Source: Micrasema longulum
Taxonomy: Eukaryota > Arthropoda > Insecta > Trichoptera > Brachycentridae
Reading direction: 5' to 3'
Assembly (NCBI GenBank): GCA_022494885.1
Contig: JAGVSM010003569.1
Coordinates: 1-64,000 of the forward strand
Length of the DNA stretch: 64,000 nucleotides
Shown: positions 24,641-37,200 of the stretch, in pieces
Layout of the letters: every line of letters starts with the position of its first letter
Numbering within the stretch: the first letter of the stretch is position 1
Translations under genes and position numbers: made by a program
The notes under the pieces: generated by a model
Seen by the model: the letters and a program-made list of their open reading frames with translations, nothing else
Database searches by the model: none
What the model was told of the DNA's origin: nothing

Positions 24641-27600
24641 AGACCACATAACACTTTTTAATGTTTGTAAATAAGTGTGTAAAACAGATAACCGAGTACA
24701 AATGATTTTTCTGTATCATCAGTAGATATCATTAACAGCTTGAATCTTGATACAGTCGGGGAGTACAAGTGAAATAAATACCTCGTACAAATCCTGGGGC
24801 CATACGCTTTTTGACTGAAATTTTATGGCTCCACGATTGAGGCGGTACGCACAAACAAGGTTTAAAGAATATGTAGCAAAACTGTATTCTTTCAACTATC
24901 CTGTGATTTATATATAACTGCGTTCACATTGTCTTTTTTGAAAATACGATCTCTCTATGAACATAACTTTCTCTTTAGAAAGGCGAAAGTATTGGTATTT
25001 TGTTTAAGTTTCAGTTCTCTTTTAAAAAATTTCATATTAATTAAATATGTGCTTTTTTGTTCAGCGTCTCTTCTGTTATCAAAATATATCATTTTTGACT
25101 TTGGCAAACATTTTAAACACAAATTATTTATAATAATAAAAATACTTTATAGTTTTCTTCCACTTTTATTTGTAATTTTTTTTACCAGTGACCGGGTTTT
25201 GTCGTGACCGACATCGTCAGACTGGTGGGAGACTAAACAAATTTCTATGTTATATACAAGTGCAAGCAGGGGTTGTAAATCATGATTTTATGTAATTATG
25301 TAAATAAAAGAAAAGTATTTTTATTATTATAATTAAAATGCAGTTCCACCAAGAAATGTCAGTAGAAAAACTCAATACACAAATTACTGTTTCAAAAGAG
25401 GTAATTAACATAAATACTAAATTTTTTTGTAGCCAACTGACTAAAGTTTTCTTGTAGCAAAACTGATTTTTGTGTGTAAAAACATTTATTTTTACAAATA
25501 ACCACAATCCTACACTAGTGCTACTGAAATTCTATGAAACACCTCAACAATTTACCAATACAATATTGTGCCATGTATGAGTGATACATGAAAATAGCAT
25601 CGACAATACATTTGACGTAATTGAGACGGTCAGCCCAGAAGTGATGTCACTCACAAACGTGTGGAACTGAGATAATCACATTCAAAGTTTAGCCATGTAG
25701 CTATAGGGTGTTTAAACTGGTAATGGCGTGAGCAGCACTCAGTTATGGACTTCTTCCAATGTTTAAGTCCATTTATGCCTATTTGTGGGTTATGACACTT
25801 CTGCGCTGACCCCCTCAATCATAACTGCATTAACAATTCTTTAGCTTTGCATACAAATGCATTTTATAATACATAGTTGATAAGTAATTCTGTATCGCAA
25901 TAATTTAAATAGTTATAAATTCCGCAGCTTCCATTATAAGATAATATGTTTACAATCAATACTATTTTCTTCCCAAATATCACGGAAACAATTTGTGGGG
26001 ATTTCTACAACTAGGTAACTTCAAAATCAGAATTTTTGAGTTGGCCAGTAAAAACCTGTCTTTCTATCATCCTCCATGAATGCTACAAATTGACGAGTCG
26101 TGATGCACTTGCCACTTGTCTATTTGTAGCGTTTATAGAGGAGTATACAATGATGTATGTTTAGTGGTTAAATAATAAATGCTGATTTTGTAGTTAGTGT
26201 TATAAATTACCCACAAATTATAATATTTAAATATTCAACAAAATAATAATCCTGAAGCTGAATAGGGTTCTTTTACATTTAAAAAAATAAATTACAATAG
26301 TAATAGTAATTTCTTTTCTATGCTGCGTCAGATAAATTTTCAACAAAGGGTTAAAAATATACATGTTTTTGATTATCTGAAAACGAAATGTTTCACAACC
26401 TATGGGATAAACCTTAGGACATGTTGAATTTTCGCATGAATTGATTTATCAAAAAAAAAAGCTATTATTCGTAACGAAGTCCAGTGCTACGGGAAATTGG
26501 ATATAAAAAATCTTTTCTTACGCGCGGCGAAAATTAGACCATTAATTGTATGGCGAAGTTTCTTGAAAACGTATGAAAATAAAGATTTTAATAAAAACTA
26601 AAAAAATAGAGTGTTGTGATAGATTTCCGGTTTACGGAAAGGCACACGCGAAGCAATTCCAAAAAAAAACATTGCGCTGATAATATGATACAATTTTTGG
26701 CTTAGTTTGAGTCTATTAACAAATAAAAAAAAACCACTGAACTTCCTCATTGATTTTTCTAATTTGTTTTATCCAATCATGTCTTTTTTTTAGAATTTTC
26801 AATTAAAAAATGTACGCGCTCTTGGTGGACAATTAATTAAAAGTATGTTCTCGTATGTTTTTTTTTTCTTTTAACAGAAGTTTATTTGGTAAATAGTAAT
26901 TTATAACATTTATGTTATACTTTGTTTTAAAATTCATTTATGATCATGTATGTATTAATTTAAAATGAAAAAATCTTAAAAAAGTAATGTTTTGTCTATG
27001 TGATGATGATCGGAAATTTATAAAAAATGCACTAAAATAAATGACAAAAATTGTATAATAGGTATTTTTTGCTTGTTTTTGTATGGAGACTTATGTTTTT
27101 CAGAATAATATTGAAATTGACGGTCACATTTACAATATAGTCCGAATGTTTTAAAATGCGGGAAAAAGTATGTTATATTAATGTATTCTATGATTATACG
27201 ACATTAGTCATATAATTGTTACACTACATTAATATATGCCGACCTATAACATTTATGTCGTAAAATTTTCGAAGAGACTTAATATTTTTTTTATTTAATG
27301 TTAAAATAAGTAGGTACTACGCGTATTTTAATAGGTTTTAAAAATGTATAAAATACCTTTTTTGTTCTTTTTAAATTCTTTTTTTAATATCGAAGGATGT
27401 GATCACACCCCGCGTGCGAAACTACATCCCCCGGAGATCCGACGTTACGTTGAACCGTCGCAGTGTTCTTTAAGTTATTTGAATATATTTTTTAAAATAA
27501 ATTTTAAATCGGCGAGACACGCCGAAGATAATTTGTTTCTAGTCAAGGTTCTATAAAAAAATATATTATAATATCTTTGTAGAATACGTCTGTAAATAAT

Positions 27601-28190
27601 TGTCTATAGCTTTACGGGAATCATTAATTTGCCGTTTTAGTGTACATAATGTTCTATGGGGAAAAATTGAATTTTTAAGTAAATAATTATACATACAAAT
27701 ACATATTAAGTATCGCCATATAGTAATTGAATTGTTGTAATAATATTAGATGTTAGTTTGTTGTTTTTTTTAAATATTTATTTGTGGTAGGCAATCGATT
27801 TTTCATATAACATCCAAAACAAACTAAAAAATTTAACCTAAGAATAAATGTTTGAATAAGCGAGACTTTTTAGGGTTTTAAGCATTTCATATATATTTTT
27901 TAGCATATATATCCGACTAAAAAGAGGCTGAGTTAACAAATTTAAAAAGGGTTTCTTAATTATTTTACATTTATCATTTAGGGTGATTTGTCAATTTCTT
28001 TTATTCTATATGGTATTTTTTCACAAATTTCACAAATTTCACTTACATCACTCATCAATTTTAATATGCATTTTGTTTTCCTGGTGGGTATGTAGAGAGG
28101 ATAGAATGCCATACCACTCTTGCCTTTGTGTTCATGCATCTTAGCAAGTAAACTAATTGTTTTTTTCAACCAGTTTCTATATTGTGGATA
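24641..28190. other. AT-rich spacer with a few repeat pieces
   Basis: No gene with confidence. About 25180-25358 (GACCGGGTTTTGTCGTGACC ... CAGTTCCACCAAGAAATGTC) recurs in part, diverged, at 48205-48340. About 26480-26600 (GTATGGCGAAGTTTCTTGAA) recurs at 43690-43815 and, inverted, at 52140-52265. About 26040-26160 contains an imperfect inverted pair around CATCCTCCATGAATG and GTTTATAGAGGAGTAT. One GC-richer island at 27396-27473 is listed separately. Confidence 0.5.
27396..27473 (+). CDS. Candidate alternative terminal exon
   Basis: A long pyrimidine tract (TTCTTTTTTTAATATCGAAG) is followed by a GC-richer stretch open for 25 codons to TAA at 27471-27473. The frame reads DVITPRVRNYIPRR then SDVTLNRRSVL, and AATAAA lies at 27496-27501. 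An exon starting here in phase 0 would be compatible with donors after exons 2-5 of the giant gene (for example 20766), giving a shorter C-terminus. The acceptor is AAG rather than the preferred CAG or TAG. No homology known; this may be chance. Confidence 0.22.
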   Translation, partial: DVITPRVRNYIPRRSDVTLNRRSVL

Positions 28191-28194
28191 GTAT

Positions 28195-28530
28195 ATTTTG
28201 GGAAAAACAACTTTTAAAACCACCCCATTTCTTGTCTTAATTCCCTAAAACACTTTTGTTTTGTTCACAATAAACAACTTTTAAAATTATCTGATTTCTT
28301 ATCTACATAGATTCTTTACACTGGAAAAACAACTCAAAATAATCAATTTCTTGCCTAGATTCCTTACACTGAAAAAACAACTCTCAATTCCTTGGAAAAA
28401 CAATTCTCAAAACCATCTCACTTCTTGTCTATATACTACCACTGGAAAAACAACTCTGAAACTCTCAAAATAACCCCATTTCTTGTCTGGAGAAACAACT
28501 TTCAAAATAAACCCGTTTCTTATTACGAAT
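28195..28530. repeat. Degenerate tandem array of about 45-50-bp units
   Basis: About seven diverged copies of a unit around GGAAAAACAACTCTCAAAAT and CCCATTTCTTGTCTATATTC. Unit lengths vary. There is no ORF of note; the frame at 28392-28592 is a by-product. Confidence 0.75.
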
Positions 28531-30540
28531 GCCAAAACTCATTAGCAGAACAACTGAGATTTTTAATCGAATTCTATTCTTTTTTTATATAAAATTTACG
28601 CACATTATAAATTATATATTTTTATCGTGGTTGTTTCCAGAATGTTAATAAAAACGTTTTTCTTAAACATGGCAGTAAATGCATTAATTCAGTTGATTTG
28701 TGAATTTTTAATGTTTATTTGTGAAAAATCAATACAGAAAAATTTCATCGCTACAGTGAACATTTTTTTTTCTGAAAAATATTGATCAAAAATGTGTAAC
28801 TCGTTTTTTACAAACAACCTTTCAGCCATACTTTCTTTCCCACTTTAATATTCACTTATCTATTTAATAAAAATTGTCTCGATGTAAACTGTCTTTTTTT
28901 CCATTTAATGTGTACATTTACAAAGATGACTTATTACTCTTGACTGTATTAAACGGCACGAATAACCTCTTTATAAATTACATTTTGTAAATCATTTTTA
29001 AAATCCACTGTACAAACCATAGAGAAATTAAAAGATTTTTTTGGTAAAAGTAGATCCTTCTTTTTTTTTAAATTTGGAATGTAAATTGATTGTCGAGAGT
29101 TTTTTGCAAATATGCTTCATTTGTTTTTCGTATGTAAGTGAGCATTTATTAATTAGAAATTTACTAATATACTTAAATGCTTAGAGTATTGTGTGAATGT
29201 ATCAAATTTGTACATTGTTAAAGGTAACTTCTCCCATAATTGTAACTCATGTTGAAATGTTTTATTAGCCGTGCTGTGTATAGATAATTGTACAATTCAT
29301 AAATATGTATATTTATAAATAAATTACACTTAATGTCTAGATTCTAATAATATTTATAACAGTATTATGCTTAAGGCGGAAGGAGACATCCACAAAATGT
29401 AATTATTAGGAACGCAATTCAATTTAAACTCACAATTGCATTTATAAAACACCAAATTATTTCTCCGACGGTTTTAAAATCTGCAAAAAATGTTTTGTGA
29501 AAAGAAAATAAACTATCTTTTGTATTTTTGAACTTCAATATGCAATGTAAAAAAAAAAAAAACATTAGTTCAAAATGTTGTCCTAAAAATATTTTTAAAC
29601 TAATTATATCTGTCTGTATTTTCAAAGTTAATTATTTAAAATAATTATTATATGAAGGACAACACATAACAGAATGTCAGTTTTTAAGAAGAATTCTGCA
29701 TTTATCCATCGGGGGATTGTATTAAGATATTTTGTAATTTGTGAACTAATTTCTGTTGCATTGTTTTCATTTATATTGTAAAATTTCACCTAAAAGAAAT
29801 CGATTTAAAAATCAATCATGGTTGACTCCCCCGGTGATTTTTACTCTTACTCACTTTGATTTCACTAAATTAAAAATATTGAAAGAATAATATTTGAATC
29901 TTCATATTTTTGTCATTTCAAGCTGTTAAGAACGGCAAATTTATTTTTACAAATAAAAATATGACATTTAAAAATTGAGAAACAAAAGTATTGTTCTATG
30001 GGCAAATTTTTAAATGATAAATTTGTTTGCAGCACAGTCGAAGGAGAAAAAAATGTAAAAGATGACACAGAAATTCCACGTTTGAATTGTTGTATTTTTT
30101 ATTAACTCGTAAATAATAATTATAGGAAGTTACTTTAAATTGAATTATACTTGGTGTATAGCAGCTAACATTAATTGTTAACTAATTTATTTTCAAATTA
30201 GGATTAATCCCACAAAAGTGTAAATAATGAATAATTTTTTCATGATTTATTTGCATTTGGTTATAAATCGAGTCTTAAACTTAAAAGTAAAATGCCAAAG
30301 ATGACTTTTCAATCATTTTACACTGAAACAGCCCTACTGCTGTGTTCACCCCCGGACTCCTCTTCCATAAGATATTTTTGAAAAAAAAGTGTATATTGTA
30401 TAGTCATGTTAATAATTATAATCAACTCATAGATTTCCACAAACTCCGACAAATTTAGTACAACATCTTAGTTAAGTGATCTGTTGTATAAAACGCGGAA
30501 TTAAAATATACGGGAATTAATTAGAATTACCACGTAATGT
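28531..30540. other. AT-rich spacer, nothing recognised
   Basis: Very AT-rich sequence with poly-A/T runs on both strands and no exon-like GC island, splice-framed ORF or recognised repeat. Confidence 0.6.
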
Positions 30541-30559
30541 TCCCTCCCGGGAGAACTAC

Positions 30560-30900
30560 TTAAATTACTGGAGCAATCCGCCATTTTGTCAGTGTTGCCG
30601 TAGCGTAAGAACTTTATTGGAACATAATAATGTATAAAATTGTTCGGTGACTTAAGAAGTCGTTTAAAATGAGATGTCTGTTTAATATTAATTAGGAATT
30701 TGAATAAATTAATAGTAATGTCATCGGATCGATGATGAATCGGACGGTTGAGGTATCGTTTAGTTTGGTAGCATTTTGTAGCTGTAAAAAAGTGTCTCAT
30801 TAAGGTTGGCCATATCGCCATTTTTAAAACAATTTTTGACGAATAATTGGCATTTATTCGTGGGGGCAACACTGATGGCGACAGTGTGGACACCATTAAT
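30560..30900 (+). promoter_or_regulatory. CpG-richer island with PHO/YY1-type motifs
   Basis: AATCCGCCATTTTGT at 30575-30589 matches the PHO/YY1 consensus (core GCCAT), followed by CGCCATTTTT near 30817 and GATGGCGAC near 30873. The same ATCCGCCATTTTGT string recurs at 32250-32263. The island stands out from the AT-rich surroundings and may be a promoter or enhancer for Hr78. Binding is not demonstrated. Confidence 0.35.
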
Positions 30901-31370
30901 TTAATGTGAATGCGGGAGTCGATGAATTTGGATCTATTTGATGGTTTTATCCATTAAATGAGGGACATAATGGTGGTCCACTGTACCTTCTCTAGATGTA
31001 CAATGAATATAATTAGAACTAGCATGTAAAAGTTGTTCGGTTGTTTTATAGTTTACAAATACCCCTTCATTTGTGTTGGTCGTGAAGTCTTACTGTAAAC
31101 GTTATTTTATAAAGTGCTATACATTTAAAAATGAAATTAAAGATATCAAAAATTACACCCTGTTTTACTTGTCCAAAACCCAACAAAAATAACCATCTAT
31201 ATTACATACACATCTTTTAAAAAAAAACACTTCAATTTCAAGTGTGACAATAAAAAGATATATTGCTGAAAAAGACACCCTACCATGACAAGTGATGGAA
31301 CTTATTATCGGGAAAATAAAGAAAGATAATAAACTTAGTGGACACGCAATATCCTAAATGCTTGAAATTT

Positions 31371-31475
31371 GTTGCAACAGAAAAAAAACATTTTTGAGAA
31401 GAGAATCTTATAGGCCATGTAAATGGTTAGACATCCATATTCTTTTTGCAAAAACATTTTCCCTCTCTGTTGCAA
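31371..31475. repeat. Repeat family F fragment
   Basis: TTGTTGCAACAG, ACATTTTTGAGAAG and CATGTAAATGGTTAGACATC are diverged parts of family F, best seen at 55965-56140. Truncated. Confidence 0.5.
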
Positions 31476-31479
31476 TTAA

Positions 31480-32220
31480 TAAGGGAGCTAAATCCTAATC
31501 CATACATTTAATTATTATTTCAAAACTTCGCTGGTCTGTCTTTCAACTTTATCTTTACTATGTAATTTAATCATCATTGACTGTTTGTTTCTACAAAATA
31601 AATAAGTAATACATTATTTGGATATACTCAAACAATTCAAGTATTATTGTAATATTTATTATTTTTGATCCTAAATAGTCATTATGGCCTGCTGTAAGAT
31701 ATATAAATAGCAATTAAATACAAAAACCAATTTGCCACTAAAAGCTCTATTCTCCCTAATTTCACCTCGACTGTGAACCCAAGAAAAAAAATATCTCCAG
31801 CAAATTGGTTTTTGACTATAAACATGCCAAAGGTAGTTTGTCCATGTCATTATGTTGAACCAATTAAAAAAGTGTAATGAACTACAAGTAAACGTGGAAA
31901 AATTCATCATGGTACATAATATATTTATTACCACTACAATTTATTATAAATTCTTATTACTACAAGATTTAAGATTTTTTTGGAGGATTTTTCCCAAGTT
32001 AATTTTACCAAAAATGGTCTTGATCTTTTTGAAAATCAAACTCAAGAGCTTTTGAAATTCCTAAATTTCATTCCATTTTCGATCGATATTCGTAAGACAG
32101 CTTTATGCTTAGTCGTATAAGTACCTACTTTACAATAAAAGTCCACTAGGAATTGGGATTAGAAAGTCATTTAGTTTTACTAAGTTGGCTATCCTACAAG
32201 GGTTTTCTACAACGGAGATA
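31480..32220. other. AT-rich spacer, nothing recognised
   Basis: No exon-like segment. The short frames at 31671-31934 (minus) and 31852-32055 (plus) overlap, are hydrophobic and look like chance in AT-rich DNA. Confidence 0.55.
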
Positions 32221-32430
32221 TTTCATAATCTGTGGATATTTCTATGGCGATCCGCCATTTTGTTGAGTTGCTGTCAAATTCCGTGAAATGCGGAAGATTC
32301 CGTGTCGACGAATTATCATAAATACTCCGTTTGCACCACAATACGATAAAAATGATTTATAAACCACTCGAGATTGAACGCCATCCAAAAATTTGACGTG
32401 AGGTGAATTTTCATTTGGGATCGCAGGTTA
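32221..32430 (+). promoter_or_regulatory. Candidate Hr78 promoter and non-coding first exon
   Basis: A GC-richer island contains ATGGCGATCCGCCAT (32244-32258), a palindrome made of two inverted PHO/YY1 cores, and ends in GGGATCGCAG/gttagt at about 32425, a plausible 5' splice site. A 3' splice site ahead of the Hr78 coding exon lies at 34097, so this could be the 5' UTR exon. No TATA box is evident. Start site unknown. Confidence 0.4.
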
Positions 32431-32666
32431 GTTTTGTGTCATCATTATTATCTTCTAGGTTCTAACAGGTTGTTTACGGTCTACTAGAAGTACCTGTGAA
32501 ATATAAGTACCTGTTTGTTATTAAATAATATATTATATTTTGAATACTCGGTAACCGATATTTTTATAAAACTTTTAATTAATTTAACACTGTAATCATA
32601 GAACTTGCGTATAAAATATTGTAATTGAGCTATTGTAAGGTTAAATACCTTTTGACACGGGGTCGC

Positions 32667-32680
32667 TGTCCCTTTGACCC
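32667..32680 (-). promoter_or_regulatory. Possible nuclear-receptor element (DR2-like)
   Basis: On the minus strand this reads GGGTCAAAGGGACA: two half-sites of the AGGTCA type (second half imperfect) spaced by two bases. TR2/TR4-type receptors bind direct repeats with short spacing, so autoregulation of Hr78 is possible. A single imperfect site can occur by chance. Confidence 0.25.
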
Positions 32681-33090
32681 GTTACTTTTAAGTTTCGGGG
32701 ATATGAGCATCTCTTTTATCTAATTTAAACAATGAATTATTCATAAATCCACACCAGAAACCGATTTCTTACTGTAAATATTATATTTTCTACACATATT
32801 TCTAAAATTAAAACATAAAAAAGTGTTTATTGAAAAAACTTTACTCAAAATGTTATTCGTAAAGTAAAACGCTCGGCCCGAAATTGGCAATACGCCTTCG
32901 ATTCCTTTTAATTTGTAATTTTTTAAATTAATAATATACTTCCTATTATTTTCACAAGGCAACGTAGATTTTCATGGTCACATAAAAAATATGGTTATTT
33001 AATCATTGTTAATGCTATGCATAGACTTGCCCTGAGCCCTCTAAAATGATGACACCTAACTCATGCCCAACGCGTATTTAGTCCTTTCGG

Positions 33091-33114
33091 ATACTACTAC
33101 TACTACTACTACTA
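33091..33114. repeat. (TAC)n microsatellite
   Basis: Seven to eight TAC/ACT units followed by a short piece of the LINE 3' region (CATGCCATTTCTCCGTAGCG). Confidence 0.8.
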
Positions 33115-33576
33115 TCATGCCATTTCTCCGTAGCGGTAGGCATTATATATTTTATCTCTAATTCTTAATATTTAATATATATTTATATTTTCGACACTTG
33201 ACACTTGTGCAATATTTACACACATGATCACCCTCATTCCAATATAGCACCCACTCACCCACCCTCTCACACACGTACACTGACACAAACTGACTAGTAT
33301 GTATTGTACATGTATTTAATGTATTTCTGTGGATATCTGTCATTGGTTTTATTCTCTGTATATTTTATTTGTTATAATTTTGTTATATGTATTATTATTA
33401 ATGATATCCCCAATATATATATTTTTTAATTATAATAATTTAAGAAGGTTTCGCAAGTAGGTATAAACAATGTATTCCTCTTTTTTTATTTTATTTTCTT
33501 TATAGTCAAACCTCTTACACTTTTCAATAAAACCACACGCTTTAAATTACTTTTTTTACTTACGCACTTTTTTAAA

Positions 33577-33665
33577 TCCACACTGTCTGCAAACATTTGG
33601 TTTGCAGACAGGGTGGATTTCCTCCCTAGGCAGTTATTCAGATCTAAATTTGTTGCAACAGAGAT
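33577..33665. repeat. Repeat family F end with a small hairpin
   Basis: CTGTCTGCAAAC-ATTTG-GTTTGCAGACAG is a 12-bp perfect stem, followed by GGATTTCCTCCCTAGGCAGT and AAATTTGTTGCAACAGAG, the end of family F. The hairpin suggests joining of two inverted family F ends. Confidence 0.6.
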
Positions 33666-33872
33666 GGAGATTGGGCGTTAACATAAGTTGTGTCTGTTTT
33701 TTCAAATTTAAAAATGAGCACCAAAAGTAAAACAATTTTCTCCTTTATTCCCTCGATTAAACGCGAACAGAAGGAGGCGTCGAAAATGCTCACTCTCGTC
33801 TACTTGACATTCCGTTTTGATCGCTTGTGATCAAATAAGATAATGTGTGTAACGTAAAAGCAAACAAAAGGC

Positions 33873-34050
33873 GGCCTCCATGGTGTAGTGGTCAAGATGC
33901 TTGTAGTGGACTCACACACAGAAGGTTTCGGGTTCGATTCCCGGAGAGAACACAAAAAATTAAATGTGATTTTTCTCAAGCCTGGGTGTTCTGTGATGTA
34001 ATTCACCACTGTAATTGGGCTTCCTGGCCTGTTGTGGTGAAAAAAAAAAT
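33873..34050 (+). mobile_element. tRNA-derived SINE, family 1
   Basis: A tRNA-like head with box A around TGGTGTAGTGGTCAAGATGC and box B GGGTTCGATTCCCG is followed by a body with TGATTTTTCTCAAGCCTGGG and an A-rich end. The acceptor stem does not pair as in a functional tRNA. A minus-strand, diverged copy lies at about 35650-35790. Confidence 0.8.
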
Positions 34051-34097
34051 CCTGTAGAACAGAAAAATATTAAATATATGTAATAATTATTTTTCAG

Positions 34098-34253
34098 CGT
34101 ATGGATGATTTAACTGACACGTCAACAATCCCTCAAGTCCAAATTAGATGCAACGAAACACTCAATCGCAGGTGTTACCTCTGCGTTCAAAGATCTTAGA
34201 CAGACTCGCAACGTTTTGCAAAAGCGGCGTTACCGAATCGACCGAGGTGACCG
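34098..34253 (+). other. Hr78 5' UTR with a 32-codon upstream ORF
   Basis: The exon begins after TTTTTCAG at 34097. An ATG at 34101 opens a 32-codon reading frame closed by TAG at 34197-34199. It is in the same frame as the main start at 34254, and a second in-frame TGA lies at 34248-34250. It reads MDDLTDTSTIPQVQIRCNET then a Cys-containing end. It may lower translation of the receptor or belong to a different splice form (a donor-like CGCAG/gtgtta lies at 34171). Confidence 0.5.
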
Positions 34254-37200
34254 ATGGAGATGCGGCTGCCTTCGCTGAAGATGGAGGGCGGCGACGGGGG
34301 CCGCGGGCGGGGAGAGGGCGCGCCACCCGGCGGGGACATGGAGCTGTGCGTAGTGTGCGGGGACCGCGCGTCTGGGCGCCACTACGGCGCCATCAGCTGC
34401 GAAGGTAACAATTACAAAATGTTTATTTTGTCCGTTTCCATGAAAACTATCGATTGATTATTAGGTATTTATAGTATGTGATATTTCCCTATTGGTAGTA
34501 GTACAGTGTGTTGAAGTATGCAACATGCACGCTTTTTACTGTGTGGACATCACAAACGTATTTTAACACACTGTGTTATCGGGCACACTTGCACGATTGT
34601 ACTATATGAAGATAGCCCCACGGTGTAAATTCACAGTACCAACCTAATAATTTTGTTTTTTGTGATAATACGTAACAATAATATTGGAGAAGGCAATTTG
34701 ACCGCTAATTTTACAGATACATTGTAAATTAAGACTTGTGTACCTACCTGAAATGTTGAAAAGTAAACTGAATTAAAATACATAGAAAATTGTTAGTAAC
34801 ATCGTCACGTCTAATATCAAAAACACAAACATATGATTTTATCATAAAATTCAAATTTATTGTCAAACGGTATCTAGATGGTAATGTGGTATTACTGATA
34901 ACCATGATTAACATCTCGCTAAAACTTCATACAGTACATTCCTTGCTAACAACACCCTGAAGCTAACTTCGTGCAACACGATTTTAGTTACTTAAACACC
35001 CGCTAGGCAGGTCGGTAGGTACCATAATGTGTATACCGCACACTGATGCTAACTTCACACAATACAATTTTGGTTAGTAAAATACCTGCCAGGTAGCGCT
35101 GAACATTACATGTTTGTACTATTGGCGTTATTTTTTTATTATTTGTGTTTTGCCACGGGTAGATTACAATTTATCATAGGCAAAAATTTTGACTCGACAA
35201 TGTTTCGAGTATGTCCAAATTTTTTGCAGACAGGCTGGATTTCCTCCCTAGGGAATTATTCAGATCTGAATTTGTTTCAACAGAGTGAAAACATTTTTTA
35301 GATGAGTTGAGGAAATTGGGCCTTCATGTAACTGATGATCGAATTACACTGCATTTTTTTTTGCATATGCAATGCCCTATACACCACTGGTTGCGAAAAG
35401 GGGAATAATGATTACATAATTTTATTATTTATGTAAGAAAAATAAGCTAATTAAGTGTACGCATTGCAGGTTGCAAAGGATTCTTCAAGCGATCTATTCG
35501 CAAGAAATTAGGCTACCAGTGTCGTGGTGCCATGAGCTGTGAGGTGACCAAACATCACAGGAACCGTTGTCAGTATTGCCGTCTGCAGAAGTGCCTTAAC
35601 TCCGGGATGCGGTCGGACTGTGAGTATACTCTACACTCATACACCGCAAGTTGTTTATGGCCAAGAGGCCCAATTACTGCTCAGAACAATCGGGCTTAAG
35701 AAAAATCACATTAAATTATCGGGGTCTCACTGAAAATCGAAACAGGAACCCTCTGTGTGTGAGGAAAGCGTCTTAGCTATTTTTTAAGCCTCATTGCTGT
35801 ACTTACACTTATACACCATAAGTTGTTATACCTGCACTCGCAAACCACGATCAATTGCCATATTTACACTTTGCAAACCAGGCGCTGTAGCCCAGCTGGT
35901 TAAACGGCCAACTGTGAAACTGACATTGCGGGTTCAATTCCCGCCAGTTGCAAGAAAAAAATCCAACAAAGATTTTTTCTCAATTGGTCTGGGTGTTGTG
36001 GTGTATTATTCATAATTTTCTTCTGTATCCTTTCTTTCCCAGCTGCCGACAAGCCTGGATAGCGGGTTATTCCTTTAATAAATAAAAAAAACTTTAAAAA
36101 ATCAAAGATTGCCATCCTTATACAAACCATCTCTGACTGCCATATTTACACTTGCAAACCACATCTAACTGCCATAGTAAAACTTGCAAACCATGATTGA
36201 TTACTTTACCTACATATGCAAACCACATCGGACTACCATAACTGTCTGAACATTTTTTTTTTATTTTCTTTTATTTAGGAAACATACAGTACAGTTACTT
36301 AGTTAGTACATATTATGCAAACCACACCTACACTTGCAAACCACGATTGATTGCCATTCTTACATTTGGAAACCACAAGTTATTTTCATACTTACACTTC
36401 CAAAACATGAGTGATTGCCTTAAAAATAAAAATAATAAGTTTATACACCACAAGTTCTTCCCATCCTTGCACTTACGCTGGGTTCTTTGAATAGGATATT
36501 TATTAAATATATAATTAATGATGTGCGTAGAAAGCGAAAGCGTACAAGTCAGTGGTGTCTTGTGTAACGTACTAGTGGGTATGCGTGTTGCAGCGGTGCA
36601 GCACGAGCGCAAGCCGGTGCTGGAGCGCGCGGGGGGGGCGGGGGGCGGCGGCCAGCAGCCCGCGCCGCAGCCGCCCGGCGCCCGACTCCAGGAGCAGCAG
36701 GACGCGCAGCATAAGATGTTCGCCGGCCTCCAGCATAACAGAGACGTGAGTGATGCGCTTTACATCGACAAATCAATTAGCATTGGTAACATTGCCACAT
36801 ATTATACGGAGAGTGTTTTGTGTACGGATATATTTATACTATCACCGGTTGACAGGTTTTTATTTATTAACGTATTACATCTGATGAATATGATAGCGTG
36901 TGAATAGTTTTTATTTTTCGGCTTCATCGGTGTAGCCTGTAGCCGCATAGGTCTCCACCAGCTTTCTCCATTTAAATCGGTCCCTCATAAGTCGTGTGCA
37001 CAGTAGAGATTGGCATTTCGATTATTATAGTTGGGATATTTATTCAGCGCCGTTTTTGAAAAAATCACCTCAAGGGCGCTGTACAATAAATAGGAGCGCA
37101 TGGGCAATTGGGGTTCTAGTTCCTTGTTTCCAATTATGATCTATTTTAATTATAACTGATAGGAGCTAGATTACAGCATGTCTTGCACCTACAGAGTGCA

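Noticed and set aside
28195..28530. CRISPR-like array
   Set aside because: Units are contiguous and diverged without regular spacers; this is a eukaryotic minisatellite.
33873..33952. tRNA gene
   Set aside because: Box A and B are present but the acceptor stem does not pair and a SINE body follows.
35878..35950. tRNA gene
   Set aside because: Same reasoning: tRNA-like head of a SINE with A-rich tail and a related body.
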